64,000 nucleotides of DNA, taken from Nitrospira sp. (GTDB lineage: Bacteria; Nitrospirota; Nitrospiria; Nitrospirales; Nitrospiraceae). The notes under the pieces are model-generated. The model searched no databases. It was given only the letters and a program-made list of their open reading frames with translations, and was not told the DNA's origin. Positions 6,938 through 17,348 of this stretch are shown here, one piece after another (positions within the stretch are counted from its first letter, which is position 1; each line of letters begins with the position of its first letter). The position numbers and the translations under genes are program-made. The stretch is taken from the NCBI GenBank assembly GCA_020846195.1, contig JADLEJ010000049.1, forward strand, positions 1-64,000. Direction: 5' to 3'.

Positions 6938-9406
6938 CTAGGCCTCCGGCTGATCCTCGGGAGTCTCCTCAACCACTTCGGCCAATCGAGCGACGCCCAC
7001 CACGCGGTCATCGTCGCCGTCCAGGTCGAGCACCCGCACGCCCTGAGTATTCCGGCCGACTTCGCGAATATCGTCGACTTTGCAGCGCAGCAACTTGCCC
7101 TTCGCGGCCATCAGCATGATTTCGTCGCCCTCGCGCACTTGCAAGAAACCCACGGCCAAGCCGTTCCGCTCGGTGGTCTTGACGCTGATGATGCCTTTCC
7201 CGCCGCGACCCTGGATGCGGTAATCGTTCACCGGCGTCCGCTTGCCGTACCCGCCTTCGGTAACCGTCAGAATCGCCGTGGTCGAATCGGGCGTGATCGT
7301 TTCCATGCCGATTACTTCATCCCCGGCTTCCAGCGTAATGCCCTTCACGCCATGGGCCGTCCGACCCATTGATCGGACATCGTCTTCTTTAAAGCGGATC
7401 GTGATGCCCTGCTTCGTCCCCAGCAGCATTTCCCGCGATCCGTCCGTCACATGCACCGCGATGAGTTTATCTCCCTGATCCAGCGAGAGCGCGATAATGC
7501 CGCCCTGGCGCGGTTTGCTGTAGGCCGAGAGCTCCGTCTTTTTAATGACACCCTGCTTCGTCGCCATGACGACGAACCGATCGTCGCGATACTCTTTCAC
7601 CGGCATCGTCGCCGTGACTTTTTCATCCTTGGACAAGGCCAGCAGATTCACCAGCGCCTTGCCCTTCGCGCTGCGGCTGGCCTCTGGGATCTCATGCACT
7701 TTGAGCCAGAACACTTTCCCGGCATCGGTGAAGAAGAGTAGGGAGTCGTGCGTCGACGCGGTGAACAGCGTCTCGACGAAGTCCTCGTCCTTGATCCCCA
7801 TCCCGATCTTGCCTTTGCCGCCCCGGCGCTGGGCGCGGTAGAGCGAGACCGCGTTCCGCTTGATATAGCCGGTGTGGGAAATGGTGACGACCACTTCTTC
7901 CTCGGCGATGAGATCTTCGAGATTGATCTCCGCTTCCTCTTTGACGATCTGCGTCCGCCGCTCGTCCTTATAGGCCGCGCGGACCTCCGCAAGCTCGTCC
8001 TGAATAATCTGCCGCACCAGGGCCGGGCTCGCCAGGATGGACTTCAGATACTCGATCTGCTTCAGCACTTCTTTGTATTCTTCGATCAGCTTCTGGCGCT
8101 CCAGCTGCGTGAGACGCTGCAGACGCATCTCCAGAATGGCGGAGGCCTGAATCTCGCTCAACCCGAACTGGCTCATCAGTCCCGCGCGCGCTTCGTCGGG
8201 CGACTGGGCCCGGCGGATCAGCGCAATCACCGCGTCCAGATTGTCGAGGGCGATCTTCAGCCCTTCGAGAATATGCGCGCGCTCCTCGGCCTTGCGCAGT
8301 TCGAACGCCGTCCGGCGCACAATCACTTCCCGCCGGTGATCGAGGAAATGCGACAGAATCTGCTTGAGGTTCAAAACTTCCGGACGGTTATTGACCAGCG
8401 CGAGCATGATCACGCCGAAGGTCGTTTCCAGCTGCGTGTGCTTGAACAGATTATTCAGCACGATCAGCGGGATTTCGCCCCGCTTGAGTTCGATGACGAT
8501 GCGGACGCCTTCGCGGTCCGACGATTCATCCCGCAGGTCGGCAATGCCCTTGATCCGTTCTTCCTGCACCAGATCGGCGATCTTCTCAATGAGCTTCGCC
8601 TTGTTGACCTGGTAGGGCACCTCGGTGACGATCAACCGTTCGCGGTCGGTCCGCTCATCCGACTCCACATTGACCTTGGCACGCACTTTCAGCAGCCCGC
8701 GGCCAGTCTCGTAGGCGTCCTTGATCCCGCTCATCCCATAGATAAATCCCGCCGTGGGGAAGTCGGGGCCGGGAATCTTCTTCATCAGCTGCGCGATCGT
8801 CGCGTCGGGATTCTCGATCAGAAGCAAGAGCCCGTCGATCACTTCGCCCAGATTATGCGTGGGGATATTGGTCGCGTAACCGACCGCAATACCGCCGGCC
8901 CCGTTGATCAGCAGATTCGGGACCCGCGTGGGAAGCACGAGCGGCTCTTGCAACGATTCGTCGTAGTTGGGACCGAAATCGACGGTCTCTTTATCGATAT
9001 CGGCGAGCAGCTCTTCAGCCAGCTTCGTCATGCGCGCTTCGGTGTACCGCATGGCGGCGGCGGAATCGCCGTCCATAGACCCGTAATTCCCCTGGCCGTC
9101 CACCAGCGGATAGCGCATGTTGAAATCCTGCGCCATGCGCACCAGCGTATCGTAAATCGCCGAGTCGCCATGGGGATGGTAGTTACCCATGATCTCGCCG
9201 ACGATCTTGGCCGACTTGCGATAAGCGCGATTGTGGGCCAGGCCCATTTCATTCATGCCGAAGAGGATGCGGCGATGGACCGGCTTCAATCCGTCGCGCA
9301 CGTCCGGAAGCGCCCGTCCCACGATGACGCTCATGGCGTAGTCGAGGTACGACGACTTCATTTCATCTTCGATGGCGATATAGCCTAAGCGTTCATCAGG
9401 GGGCAT
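6938..9406 (-). CDS. gyrA: DNA gyrase subunit A
   Basis: 822 residues, typical length. The catalytic tyrosine is Tyr121 in AAMRYTEARMTK. The quinolone-resistance-determining region keeps Ser82 and Asp86 (HPHGDSAIYDTLVRMAQ), the sensitive-type residues in other species. The GyrA box needed for DNA wrapping reads QRRGGKG, which makes this gyrase A rather than ParC. The C-terminal beta-pinwheel follows, with repeated TxxGYGKRT-like blades and an acidic tail (EEVVEETPEDQPEA). The start follows GGAGAAGA. It lies 93 bases after gyrB on the same strand. Confidence 0.98.
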   Translation of the reverse strand: MPPDERLGYIAIEDEMKSSYLDYAMSVIVGRALPDVRDGLKPVHRRILFGMNEMGLAHNRAYRKSAKIVGEIMGNYHPHGDSAIYDTLVRMAQDFNMRYPLVDGQGNYGSMDGDSAAAMRYTEARMTKLAEELLADIDKETVDFGPNYDESLQEPLVLPTRVPNLLINGAGGIAVGYATNIPTHNLGEVIDGLLLLIENPDATIAQLMKKIPGPDFPTAGFIYGMSGIKDAYETGRGLLKVRAKVNVESDERTDRERLIVTEVPYQVNKAKLIEKIADLVQEERIKGIADLRDESSDREGVRIVIELKRGEIPLIVLNNLFKHTQLETTFGVIMLALVNNRPEVLNLKQILSHFLDHRREVIVRRTAFELRKAEERAHILEGLKIALDNLDAVIALIRRAQSPDEARAGLMSQFGLSEIQASAILEMRLQRLTQLERQKLIEEYKEVLKQIEYLKSILASPALVRQIIQDELAEVRAAYKDERRTQIVKEEAEINLEDLIAEEEVVVTISHTGYIKRNAVSLYRAQRRGGKGKIGMGIKDEDFVETLFTASTHDSLLFFTDAGKVFWLKVHEIPEASRSAKGKALVNLLALSKDEKVTATMPVKEYRDDRFVVMATKQGVIKKTELSAYSKPRQGGIIALSLDQGDKLIAVHVTDGSREMLLGTKQGITIRFKEDDVRSMGRTAHGVKGITLEAGDEVIGMETITPDSTTAILTVTEGGYGKRTPVNDYRIQGRGGKGIISVKTTERNGLAVGFLQVREGDEIMLMAAKGKLLRCKVDDIREVGRNTQGVRVLDLDGDDDRVVGVARLAEVVEETPEDQPEA

Positions 9407-9443
9407 TTCTTCTCCAAATCAATGGGATCATGATGCATGGATG

Positions 9444-9484
9444 ATGGTTAATGGACGACTCTTGACGATGAACCCATAAACCAT
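9444..9484. repeat. imperfect inverted repeat between gyrB and gyrA
   Basis: The 93-base gyrB-gyrA gap is AT-richer than the genes around it. ATGGTTAATGG (9444-9454) pairs with CCATAAACCAT (9474-9484) with one mismatch across a 19-base loop. No T-tract follows in either direction, so it is not a convincing terminator. It might influence the ratio of the two gyrase mRNAs, but this is speculation. Confidence 0.3.
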
Positions 9485-9499
9485 TTGCCATCAACAGTC

Positions 9500-12016
<2,517 letters not shown>

Positions 12017-12061
12017 TCAGCAAAACCGAGGACGGCGCTGGCGAACGGGTTGATTGTCCGC

Positions 12062-13189
12062 TTAGATCTTAATCGGCATCACAACGCACTTGAACCCAGG
12101 ATTCTCCGCCTCTTGAATCAAGCAGGGACTGAGCGGGGTCTCCATCTGCAACGAGATCGTGTCGCCATCCATAACACTGAAGGCATCCAGGAGATACCGG
12201 GCGTTGAATCCGGTTTGCAGCGCCTCGCCATCGTAGGCCGCCGCCAACTCCTCGGTCGCCTCCCCGTAATCCGGGTTGCTGGAAAACAGCACCATGTGGC
12301 CCGACGCAAAGGAGAGCTTGACGGCATTGGCCTTGTCCTTGGACAGGATAGACACGCGCCGCAACGCGCTTTCCAATTCGAGCCGGTTCAGGCTGATCTT
12401 CTTGCCGCCGTCTTTGGGAATGACCTGCTGATAGTTGGGATAGTTCCCTTCCATCAGGCGCGAGGTCATGAGCAGGCCGCTTTTCCGGAAAATCATCAGG
12501 TTTTTCGTGAATCCGATCAACGGCTCGCCTTCGCCGCCCTCTTCCAGAAGGCGCCGCATTTCCTGCGCGGCTTTTTTCGGGACAATGGCTTTGATTTCCT
12601 GCGGACCACTCTTGCCGGCTTTGCCCACTTCCTGCTCGGTCACGGCCAGGCGATGGCCGTCGGTGCCCACCAGCCGGAGCGAGGTCTTCTTGTCCGTGAC
12701 GACTAGGGTGACGAGCAGACCGTTCAGGATATAGCGCGCGTCGTTGTCCCCCGCGGCAAACAGCGTCTTCCGGATCAGTTCCAACAGACCGGAGCCGGAG
12801 AGGGGAATCAGGCCCTCGCGATCGATCACCGGCAGGGCTGGGTATTCGGAACTGGGCAGGCCCACGATTTTGAACTGGCTCTTGCCCGCCTGAATCGTCG
12901 TCCAATTATTGTCGCCCGACGTCAATTCGATCTCGCCGGCCTTCAGCTCTTTGATAATCTCGTACAGCTTGCGCGCCGAGAGCGTCACCCCTCCCGGTTG
13001 CAGCACGGTGGCCTTGTAGAGGCCGCGCATGCCGATTTCCAGGTCCGTGGCGACAATCTCCACGCCGTCCTGCTTGGCTTCCAGCAGAATGTTGGAGAGA
13101 ATCGGCATGGTGTTCCGTTTCTCCACCACGCCCTGCACACGCTGGAGCCCCGTCAACAATTCATCGCGCCCGATGCGTACCTTCATCAT
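12062..13189 (-). CDS. dnaN: DNA polymerase III subunit beta (sliding clamp)
   Basis: 375 residues, the usual clamp length with three repeated domains. N-terminal VQGVVEKRNTMPILSNILLE, central GTDGHRLAV and C-terminal NARYLLDAF are family hallmarks, and the C-terminus ends in the usual VMPIKI-like strand. The ATG at 13189 follows GGGAGAAGAC. It begins 22 bases after the dnaA stop, so dnaA and dnaN probably share a transcript. The ring holds the replicative polymerase on DNA and binds partners in a hydrophobic pocket. Confidence 0.98.
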   Translation of the reverse strand: MMKVRIGRDELLTGLQRVQGVVEKRNTMPILSNILLEAKQDGVEIVATDLEIGMRGLYKATVLQPGGVTLSARKLYEIIKELKAGEIELTSGDNNWTTIQAGKSQFKIVGLPSSEYPALPVIDREGLIPLSGSGLLELIRKTLFAAGDNDARYILNGLLVTLVVTDKKTSLRLVGTDGHRLAVTEQEVGKAGKSGPQEIKAIVPKKAAQEMRRLLEEGGEGEPLIGFTKNLMIFRKSGLLMTSRLMEGNYPNYQQVIPKDGGKKISLNRLELESALRRVSILSKDKANAVKLSFASGHMVLFSSNPDYGEATEELAAAYDGEALQTGFNARYLLDAFSVMDGDTISLQMETPLSPCLIQEAENPGFKCVVMPIKI

Positions 13190-13211
13190 GTCTTCTCCCT
13201 CACGCGATCGC

Positions 13212-14552
13212 TCAACCCCGGAGGATCTGTTCTTTCAGTTTTTCCAGCGTCGACTGCATGGCCGGATCCGCGTCCTTCGCCTTGGCGATCTGGCGGCAGG
13301 CGTGAATAATGGTCGTATGATCCTTGCCGCCGAAATGGCGGCCGATCTCCGGATAGGACGCATCGGTCAGCTCGCGGCAGAGGTACATCGCGATCTGCCG
13401 GGGATGGACCAGCGTCTTGCTTCGGCGGCGGGACTTCAATTCGTTGATCTTCACATGAAACTGGGTGCAGACCACATCCTGAATATCTTCCATCGCCACG
13501 ATCTTCTTCTTGTCCCCGATCAGATCGCGCAACACCGTCTTGGCCATCTCGAGGGTGATCTTCTGCCCGGTCAGCGACGCGTAGGCGCCCAATCGCACCA
13601 GGCTGCCTTCGAGTTCCCGGATATTGCTCTTCAGGGTCGTCGAAAGATATTGGATGACGTCTTCGGGCAGCTGAACCCCTTCGTCTTCCGATTTCTTCCG
13701 CAAGATCGCGATGCGTGTTTCGACATCGGGCGGCTGCAAGTCGGCAATGAGCCCCCACTCGAAGCGCGACCGGAGCCGCTCTTCAATGTCCGGCATCTCT
13801 TTAGGAAACCGGTCGCTAGAGAGCACGATCTGTTTGTGCCCCTCATACAACGCATTGAAGGTATGAAAGAACTCTTCCTGCGTCCGCTCCTTGCCGGCCA
13901 GAAACTGGATGTCGTCGATCATCAGCATATCGATATGCCGGTAGCGCTTCCGGAGATCCATCATCTTATCGTAGCGAATAGAGTTGATGACCTCGTTCGT
14001 AAACTGCTCGGTGGTCAGATAGGCGATTCGGAGATCGGTCCGTTCGGCCACATGATTGCCGATCGCGTTCAACAAGTGCGTTTTTCCAAGGCCCACACCC
14101 CCGTAAATGAAGAGGGGGTTGTACGCCTTCCCCGGCTGTTCGGCAACCGCCATGCAAGCGGCATGGGCAAATTGGTTCCCGGCCCCGACGACAAAATTCT
14201 TGAAAATGTACTTGGGATTGAGTTGAATCCCCCGGCGAGGCTTAGTCTGCGCGACCGGCTTGGCAGCAGTCGGTGCAACAGCGTGATCTTGCGGCTTGCC
14301 CGATTTCTGATCGACCAAGAAAGAAACCGAGACATCTCCCCCACCGCGAGCGGTCGACACCGCTTCAGCCAAAAGCGGACCATAGTGAGTCCCCAGCCAA
14401 TCGCCAAAAAACTTATTTGGAACACCGATATGGGCCGTCGAATCTTCAATCCGATCCAGGCGCACCGGAGTGAACCAGGTGTCATACACCTGCTTCGGCA
14501 CTTTCCCTTGGATAAAGTGAAGAGCCTCTTGCCATACCGTGTCGATACTCAT
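13212..14552 (-). CDS. dnaA: chromosomal replication initiator protein DnaA
   Basis: 446 residues with the four DnaA domains. Domain I begins WQEALHFIQGKVPKQVYDTWF. The AAA+ core has Walker A GGVGLGKTHLLNAIG and Walker B MLMIDDIQFLAGK. The domain IV signature is GGKDHTTIIHACRQI. It opens double-stranded DNA at oriC when bound to ATP. DnaA boxes lie directly upstream of its start, which also allows it to repress its own gene. Transcription runs away from the origin. Confidence 0.98.
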   Translation of the reverse strand: MSIDTVWQEALHFIQGKVPKQVYDTWFTPVRLDRIEDSTAHIGVPNKFFGDWLGTHYGPLLAEAVSTARGGGDVSVSFLVDQKSGKPQDHAVAPTAAKPVAQTKPRRGIQLNPKYIFKNFVVGAGNQFAHAACMAVAEQPGKAYNPLFIYGGVGLGKTHLLNAIGNHVAERTDLRIAYLTTEQFTNEVINSIRYDKMMDLRKRYRHIDMLMIDDIQFLAGKERTQEEFFHTFNALYEGHKQIVLSSDRFPKEMPDIEERLRSRFEWGLIADLQPPDVETRIAILRKKSEDEGVQLPEDVIQYLSTTLKSNIRELEGSLVRLGAYASLTGQKITLEMAKTVLRDLIGDKKKIVAMEDIQDVVCTQFHVKINELKSRRRSKTLVHPRQIAMYLCRELTDASYPEIGRHFGGKDHTTIIHACRQIAKAKDADPAMQSTLEKLKEQILRG

Positions 14553-14567
14553 AACCCCGTATAATTC

Positions 14568-14576
14568 CTATACACA
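14568..14576 (+). promoter_or_regulatory. near-consensus DnaA box
   Basis: CTATACACA differs at one position from TTATNCACA. It lies within the mirror-like CCTATACACAGG, 16 bases before the dnaA start codon, so it could serve both origin function and dnaA autoregulation. Confidence 0.5.
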
Positions 14577-14579
14577 GGC

Positions 14580-14588
14580 TTATTCACA
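14580..14588 (+). promoter_or_regulatory. perfect-consensus DnaA box
   Basis: TTATTCACA matches the TTATNCACA consensus at every position. It is the strongest DnaA box seen in the gap and is flanked on both sides by near-consensus boxes. Confidence 0.8.
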
Positions 14589-14590
14589 CC

Positions 14591-14599
14591 TGTGGACAA
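14591..14599 (-). promoter_or_regulatory. near-consensus DnaA box, inverted
   Basis: TGTGGACAA reads TTGTCCACA on the minus strand, one mismatch from TTATCCACA. It faces the perfect box with only two bases between, so two DnaA molecules could bind head to head. Confidence 0.65.
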
Positions 14600-14734
14600 C
14601 TAAACAACTCCTATTGAGTTTCCTCGTAATATTCATAAAACGGAAATCGCTGATTACCATGTACACGCGCATCTTGTCGAGTTTGATTTTAGCTATCCCC
14701 CATCGCGCACACCCTATACCACCCAATACAGACG

Positions 14735-14746
14735 ATCTGTACAGAT
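14735..14746. repeat. perfect 12-bp palindrome in the origin region
   Basis: ATCTGTACAGAT is fully self-complementary. It lies in the AT-rich middle of the probable origin and does not match a DnaA box. It could be a site for another dimeric regulator of replication or of the flanking genes; nothing more can be said from sequence. Confidence 0.5.
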
Positions 14747-14831
14747 GAAATCCACAAGGTCATCAGATAGGATGGTGCCTATATTTCATTATCTTTCCAA
14801 TAGAGTACGAGTTATTCCCGCTATTCTTCTC

Positions 14832-14858
14832 ACTACTACGACTTCTACTACTCCTACG
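14832..14858. other. DnaA-trio-like tract (candidate unwinding element)
   Basis: Nine consecutive triplets read ACT ACT ACG ACT TCT ACT ACT CCT ACG, giving TAG-type triplets on the other strand, as described for DnaA-trio elements that guide DnaA onto single-stranded DNA at bacterial origins. A weak box, TTATTCCCG (14812-14820, two mismatches), lies 11 bases upstream in the expected orientation. The periodicity is seen; the function is inferred. Confidence 0.5.
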
Positions 14859-14889
14859 AGTTTCTTATCTTGGTAAAGATAGAAAGAAG

Positions 14890-15126
14890 TCAGAGCACAA
14901 TAACCTTTCCATGAGCAAACACCAATTCCAATAAGTCAGCTTCCGTCACATTACCCTGAGAAGATGAGCCCTTTTGATCACTCAGTCGCACCACTTCAGC
15001 AAAATTCGTTGAAGAAGCAGGAAGCCCTCCCTCAAGAAGAAGAACTGATTCAGTATCTCGTGGAGCAAAGAGACTCGATTCAATCCCTTCAAGAGGCTCA
15101 CGAAGCAGGTATAAAGAAGATGCCAT
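14890..15126 (-). CDS. DsrH/TusB-like sulfur-carrier subunit
   Basis: 78 residues from the ATG at 15126, which is preceded by AGGGGGAAG. An ATG at 15174 would add 16 residues but overlaps the upstream gene and lacks a ribosome site. The N-terminus MASSLYLLREPL and the strand DTESVLLLEGGLPAS resemble the short TusB/DsrH fold, although the sequence is divergent. I call it mainly from its place after two DsrE-type genes: three consecutive small DsrE-superfamily genes are the hallmark of TusDCB/DsrEFH heterohexamers that pass persulfide sulfur. Confidence 0.55.
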   Translation of the reverse strand: MASSLYLLREPLEGIESSLFAPRDTESVLLLEGGLPASSTNFAEVVRLSDQKGSSSQGNVTEADLLELVFAHGKVIVL

Positions 15127-15148
15127 ATCGCTTCCCCCTGGATGAAGA

Positions 15149-15490
15149 TCAAAATACGAGCGTTCGATCGACATCTGTCAAAAACCGACGAATGTATTCA
15201 GAGCTGTGATACTGCACAGCGAATTGTGTCTGTACTAAAGATCGATCGGTATCTGATTGTAAGATAAATGGAATCTCAAGATGTTCGATGGAGGGAAGGT
15301 ATTTTTCAAGGATCTCCATATCAATGATGTCATCGAGATCCTCAGACAATAACCGTACCGCTTCATTCAGTAACACCACCGTTGTCTCATGAGTGCCGGC
15401 CACTAGTCCGAGCGCAATACGCAAGGCTTCTACCGGACGGTGGGTCTTACGGGGATCTTCTCGAATCACCACAGCTATTTTTTTCGCCAT
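15149..15490 (-). CDS. DsrF/TusC-like DsrE-superfamily protein
   Basis: 113 residues. It opens with a basic strand (MAKKIAVVIREDP) and a helix (VEALRIALGLVAGTHETTVVLLNEAVRLLS) in the Rossmann-like order of the DsrE/DsrF family. It contains no cysteine, as expected for the non-catalytic DsrF/TusC-type subunit. It lies 21 bases after the DsrE-like gene and 22 bases before the DsrH-like gene on the same strand. Partner role in a sulfur-relay complex is inferred from this context. Confidence 0.6.
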   Translation of the reverse strand: MAKKIAVVIREDPRKTHRPVEALRIALGLVAGTHETTVVLLNEAVRLLSEDLDDIIDMEILEKYLPSIEHLEIPFILQSDTDRSLVQTQFAVQYHSSEYIRRFLTDVDRTLVF

Positions 15491-15511
15491 CGTCCGTCAG
15501 GCACTTTCTAT

Positions 15512-15832
15512 TCAAGTAAATGCAAGAAATTGATCGCAGGCGTCGATGATCCCGGATAAAACAACGAGTCCGCATAACGAGATCTTTGAATGGATTCCAT
15601 CAGTCGACACATGATGTTGTTGACATCCATAGGCGCAGGCAAAGAGCTTCACCCCATCCGTTGCCAATTGCTCATACCGGGCATCGGAAATATTCTTCAC
15701 CCCTTCATCGATCAGGTATAGATACACCTCGACATTGCGCTGCAGGGCCGCACGTGAAAGGCGGTGCACTGTCTCGACACTTGCATGTGTGGGAGGGACT
15801 GAAAGGAGCAGTCCGAGCTTCTTTGAATTCAT
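15512..15832 (-). CDS. DsrE/TusD-like sulfur-relay protein
   Basis: 106 residues. The fold order is a short first strand (KKLGLLLSVPP), a helix containing VETVHRLSRAALQRNVEVYLYLIDEG, then VKLFACAYGCQQHHV with two cysteines at the position where DsrE and TusD carry their sulfur-binding Cys, and a later ISLCGLVVLSGII. In known systems this Cys accepts sulfur from a sulfurtransferase and passes it to TusE/DsrC. First gene of the three; promoter candidate upstream at 15895-15923. Confidence 0.7.
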   Translation of the reverse strand: MNSKKLGLLLSVPPTHASVETVHRLSRAALQRNVEVYLYLIDEGVKNISDARYEQLATDGVKLFACAYGCQQHHVSTDGIHSKISLCGLVVLSGIIDACDQFLAFT

Positions 15833-15894
15833 AGGTAATTCACAGATATTTATATTAATTAATCAACAACTTATAATAATTATCAAGAGGGTGA

Positions 15895-15923
15895 AGACTA
15901 CGAAGTTTTAAAGGGAATGTCAA
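15895..15923 (-). promoter_or_regulatory. candidate promoter of the DsrE-like triad
   Basis: On the minus strand a perfect TTGACA (15918-15923) is followed after 17 bases by TAGTCT (15895-15900). It lies in the 108-base AT-rich gap between hisS and the DsrE-like gene, with about 60 bases of very AT-rich leader before the start codon. The -10 matches the consensus at three of six positions. Confidence 0.5.
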
Positions 15924-15940
15924 TCGCAAAAACTGGCGAA

Positions 15941-17203
15941 TTAGGAAGCGGGAACGTGCGGCTGGATAGAATCGACGAGGTGTGAAAGAGAAAGATCCTG
16001 CTGATCTTTTGTCTGCATGTTTCTAAGGATTGCAGAGCCTTTATCGAGTTCATCATCCCCAAGAATGAGAGTATAGCGACAGGCAAGCCGGTCAGCCTGG
16101 CGGAGATGGGCTTTTAGCGTCGCTGAGCGAAAATCCGTCACCGCTCGAATACCGGTCGACCGGAGGTCTTGGAGGATCTTTAGGCCCTGTAGTGCCGCCC
16201 GTTCGCCGAACGCAGCCACATAGACAGTCTTATCTCCGGCTGGAGGCGGAGTGATCGATTCAGGAAGCATCATCGAGATACGCTCAATACCGACCGCAAA
16301 ACCAACAGCTGGAGTCTTCGGACCATCTAGAGTCTCCACCAGCCCGTCATAGCGGCCACCAGCACCTACGGCGTTCTGTGCGCCTAAACTGGTCGTGGTG
16401 ACTTCAAACGTCGTCAAGCAATAGTAATCCAGCCCCCGAACCAGCCGATGGTTCAGTTGGTAGGGAATCCCAATGGCGCGCAGTCCTTCTAAGACGTTTT
16501 CGAAATAGGCGGCAGCTTTACCAGACATCGAGCCGGCCAATGTCGGCGCAGCATCCGTGGCGGCCCGACAGGCCGGCACCTTGCAGTCCAGCACGCGCAA
16601 CGGATTAGTCTCAATGCGTCTCAGGCAATTCGCGCAGAGCTGGCTTTCATGCTGGCGCAGATAGGCCACCAGCAACGGTCGATAGGCCTCCCGGTCGCTT
16701 GTGTACCCGAGATTGTTGATTTCCAGCGTCAACGCGGGGAGGTGAAGGTCGGAAAGCAACTGCCATAGCAAGGCAATCGTTTCTACATCCGCCCGTGGGT
16801 CGGCCATGCCGAAAGACTCGACGCCGAACTGATGAAATTGCCGCAAGCGCCCAGCCTGAGGCCGTTCATGGCGAAACATGGGGCCTAGATAAAAATATTT
16901 TTGCGGAAGCGGATCGGCCGCGCGATTATGCTCGATGAAAGCCCGGACCGTTCCCGCCGTTCCCTCAGGGCGCAGCGTGAGCGAGGTGCCGTCCCGGTCC
17001 TGAAACGTGTACATTTCTTTTTCGACGATATCCGTCGACGCTCCGATGCTGCGGGCAAAGAGCAGCGTCAGCTCGAAGATCGGCAGACGGATTTCCTGAA
17101 ATCCGAACGTGGAAGCCCAGAGCCTGGCTTTCTCTTCAATCAGGCGCCAGCGCGGGGTCTCCTCGGGAAGGAGATCTTTCACGCCTTTAATACCCTTGAT
17201 CAT
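15941..17203 (-). CDS. hisS: histidyl-tRNA synthetase
   Basis: 420 residues from the ATG at 17203; the frame continues to a TTG six codons upstream, but the MIKGIKGVKDLLPEE start matches HisRS N-termini. Class II motif 2 region FRHERPQAGRLRQFHQFG, HisA motif LVRGLDYYCLTTFEV and motif 3 AVGFAVGIERI are all present. The C-terminal anticodon-binding domain follows (VYVAAFGERAALQGL). It charges tRNA-His. It is convergent with no gene and precedes the DsrE-like triad by 108 bases. Confidence 0.97.
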   Translation of the reverse strand: MIKGIKGVKDLLPEETPRWRLIEEKARLWASTFGFQEIRLPIFELTLLFARSIGASTDIVEKEMYTFQDRDGTSLTLRPEGTAGTVRAFIEHNRAADPLPQKYFYLGPMFRHERPQAGRLRQFHQFGVESFGMADPRADVETIALLWQLLSDLHLPALTLEINNLGYTSDREAYRPLLVAYLRQHESQLCANCLRRIETNPLRVLDCKVPACRAATDAAPTLAGSMSGKAAAYFENVLEGLRAIGIPYQLNHRLVRGLDYYCLTTFEVTTTSLGAQNAVGAGGRYDGLVETLDGPKTPAVGFAVGIERISMMLPESITPPPAGDKTVYVAAFGERAALQGLKILQDLRSTGIRAVTDFRSATLKAHLRQADRLACRYTLILGDDELDKGSAILRNMQTKDQQDLSLSHLVDSIQPHVPAS

Positions 17204-17348
17204 CCTCAATCTTCTCCGCAAACAAAACGTCGGGACTATAACGGCGCCTTCCGCGGCAAGTCAACGGAGCAGCGCTTGCGCCACACACAGTCGGGGGGTA
17301 TAGTTCGGCCCTTGTGCATGTCTGTGGCATCGTGAGGTGTGAAGGTCG

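Larger units (their letters stand above)
14553..14889. other. probable chromosomal replication origin (oriC), 337 bases without a gene
   Basis: This gap between dnaA and the sulfur-carrier genes is strikingly AT-rich compared with its flanks. It contains a perfect DnaA box and two near-boxes next to dnaA, a perfect 12-bp palindrome in the middle and a 3-nt periodic ACT-type tract at the far end. Position beside dnaA-dnaN, base composition and boxes together support an origin. A second part of a bipartite origin could exist elsewhere, since dnaA-dnaN spacing is only 22 bases. Confidence 0.8.

Noticed and set aside
7748..9388. 546-codon open frame antisense to gyrA
   Set aside because: It is the mirror frame of a strongly conserved gyrA; high-GC genes commonly leave such frames open, and it has no ribosome site or recognisable protein.
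14866..14881. Terminator hairpin after the DsrH-like gene
   Set aside because: TATCTT-GGTA-AAGATA pairs, but the stem is only six AT-rich bases and lacks a T-run on the gene's strand.
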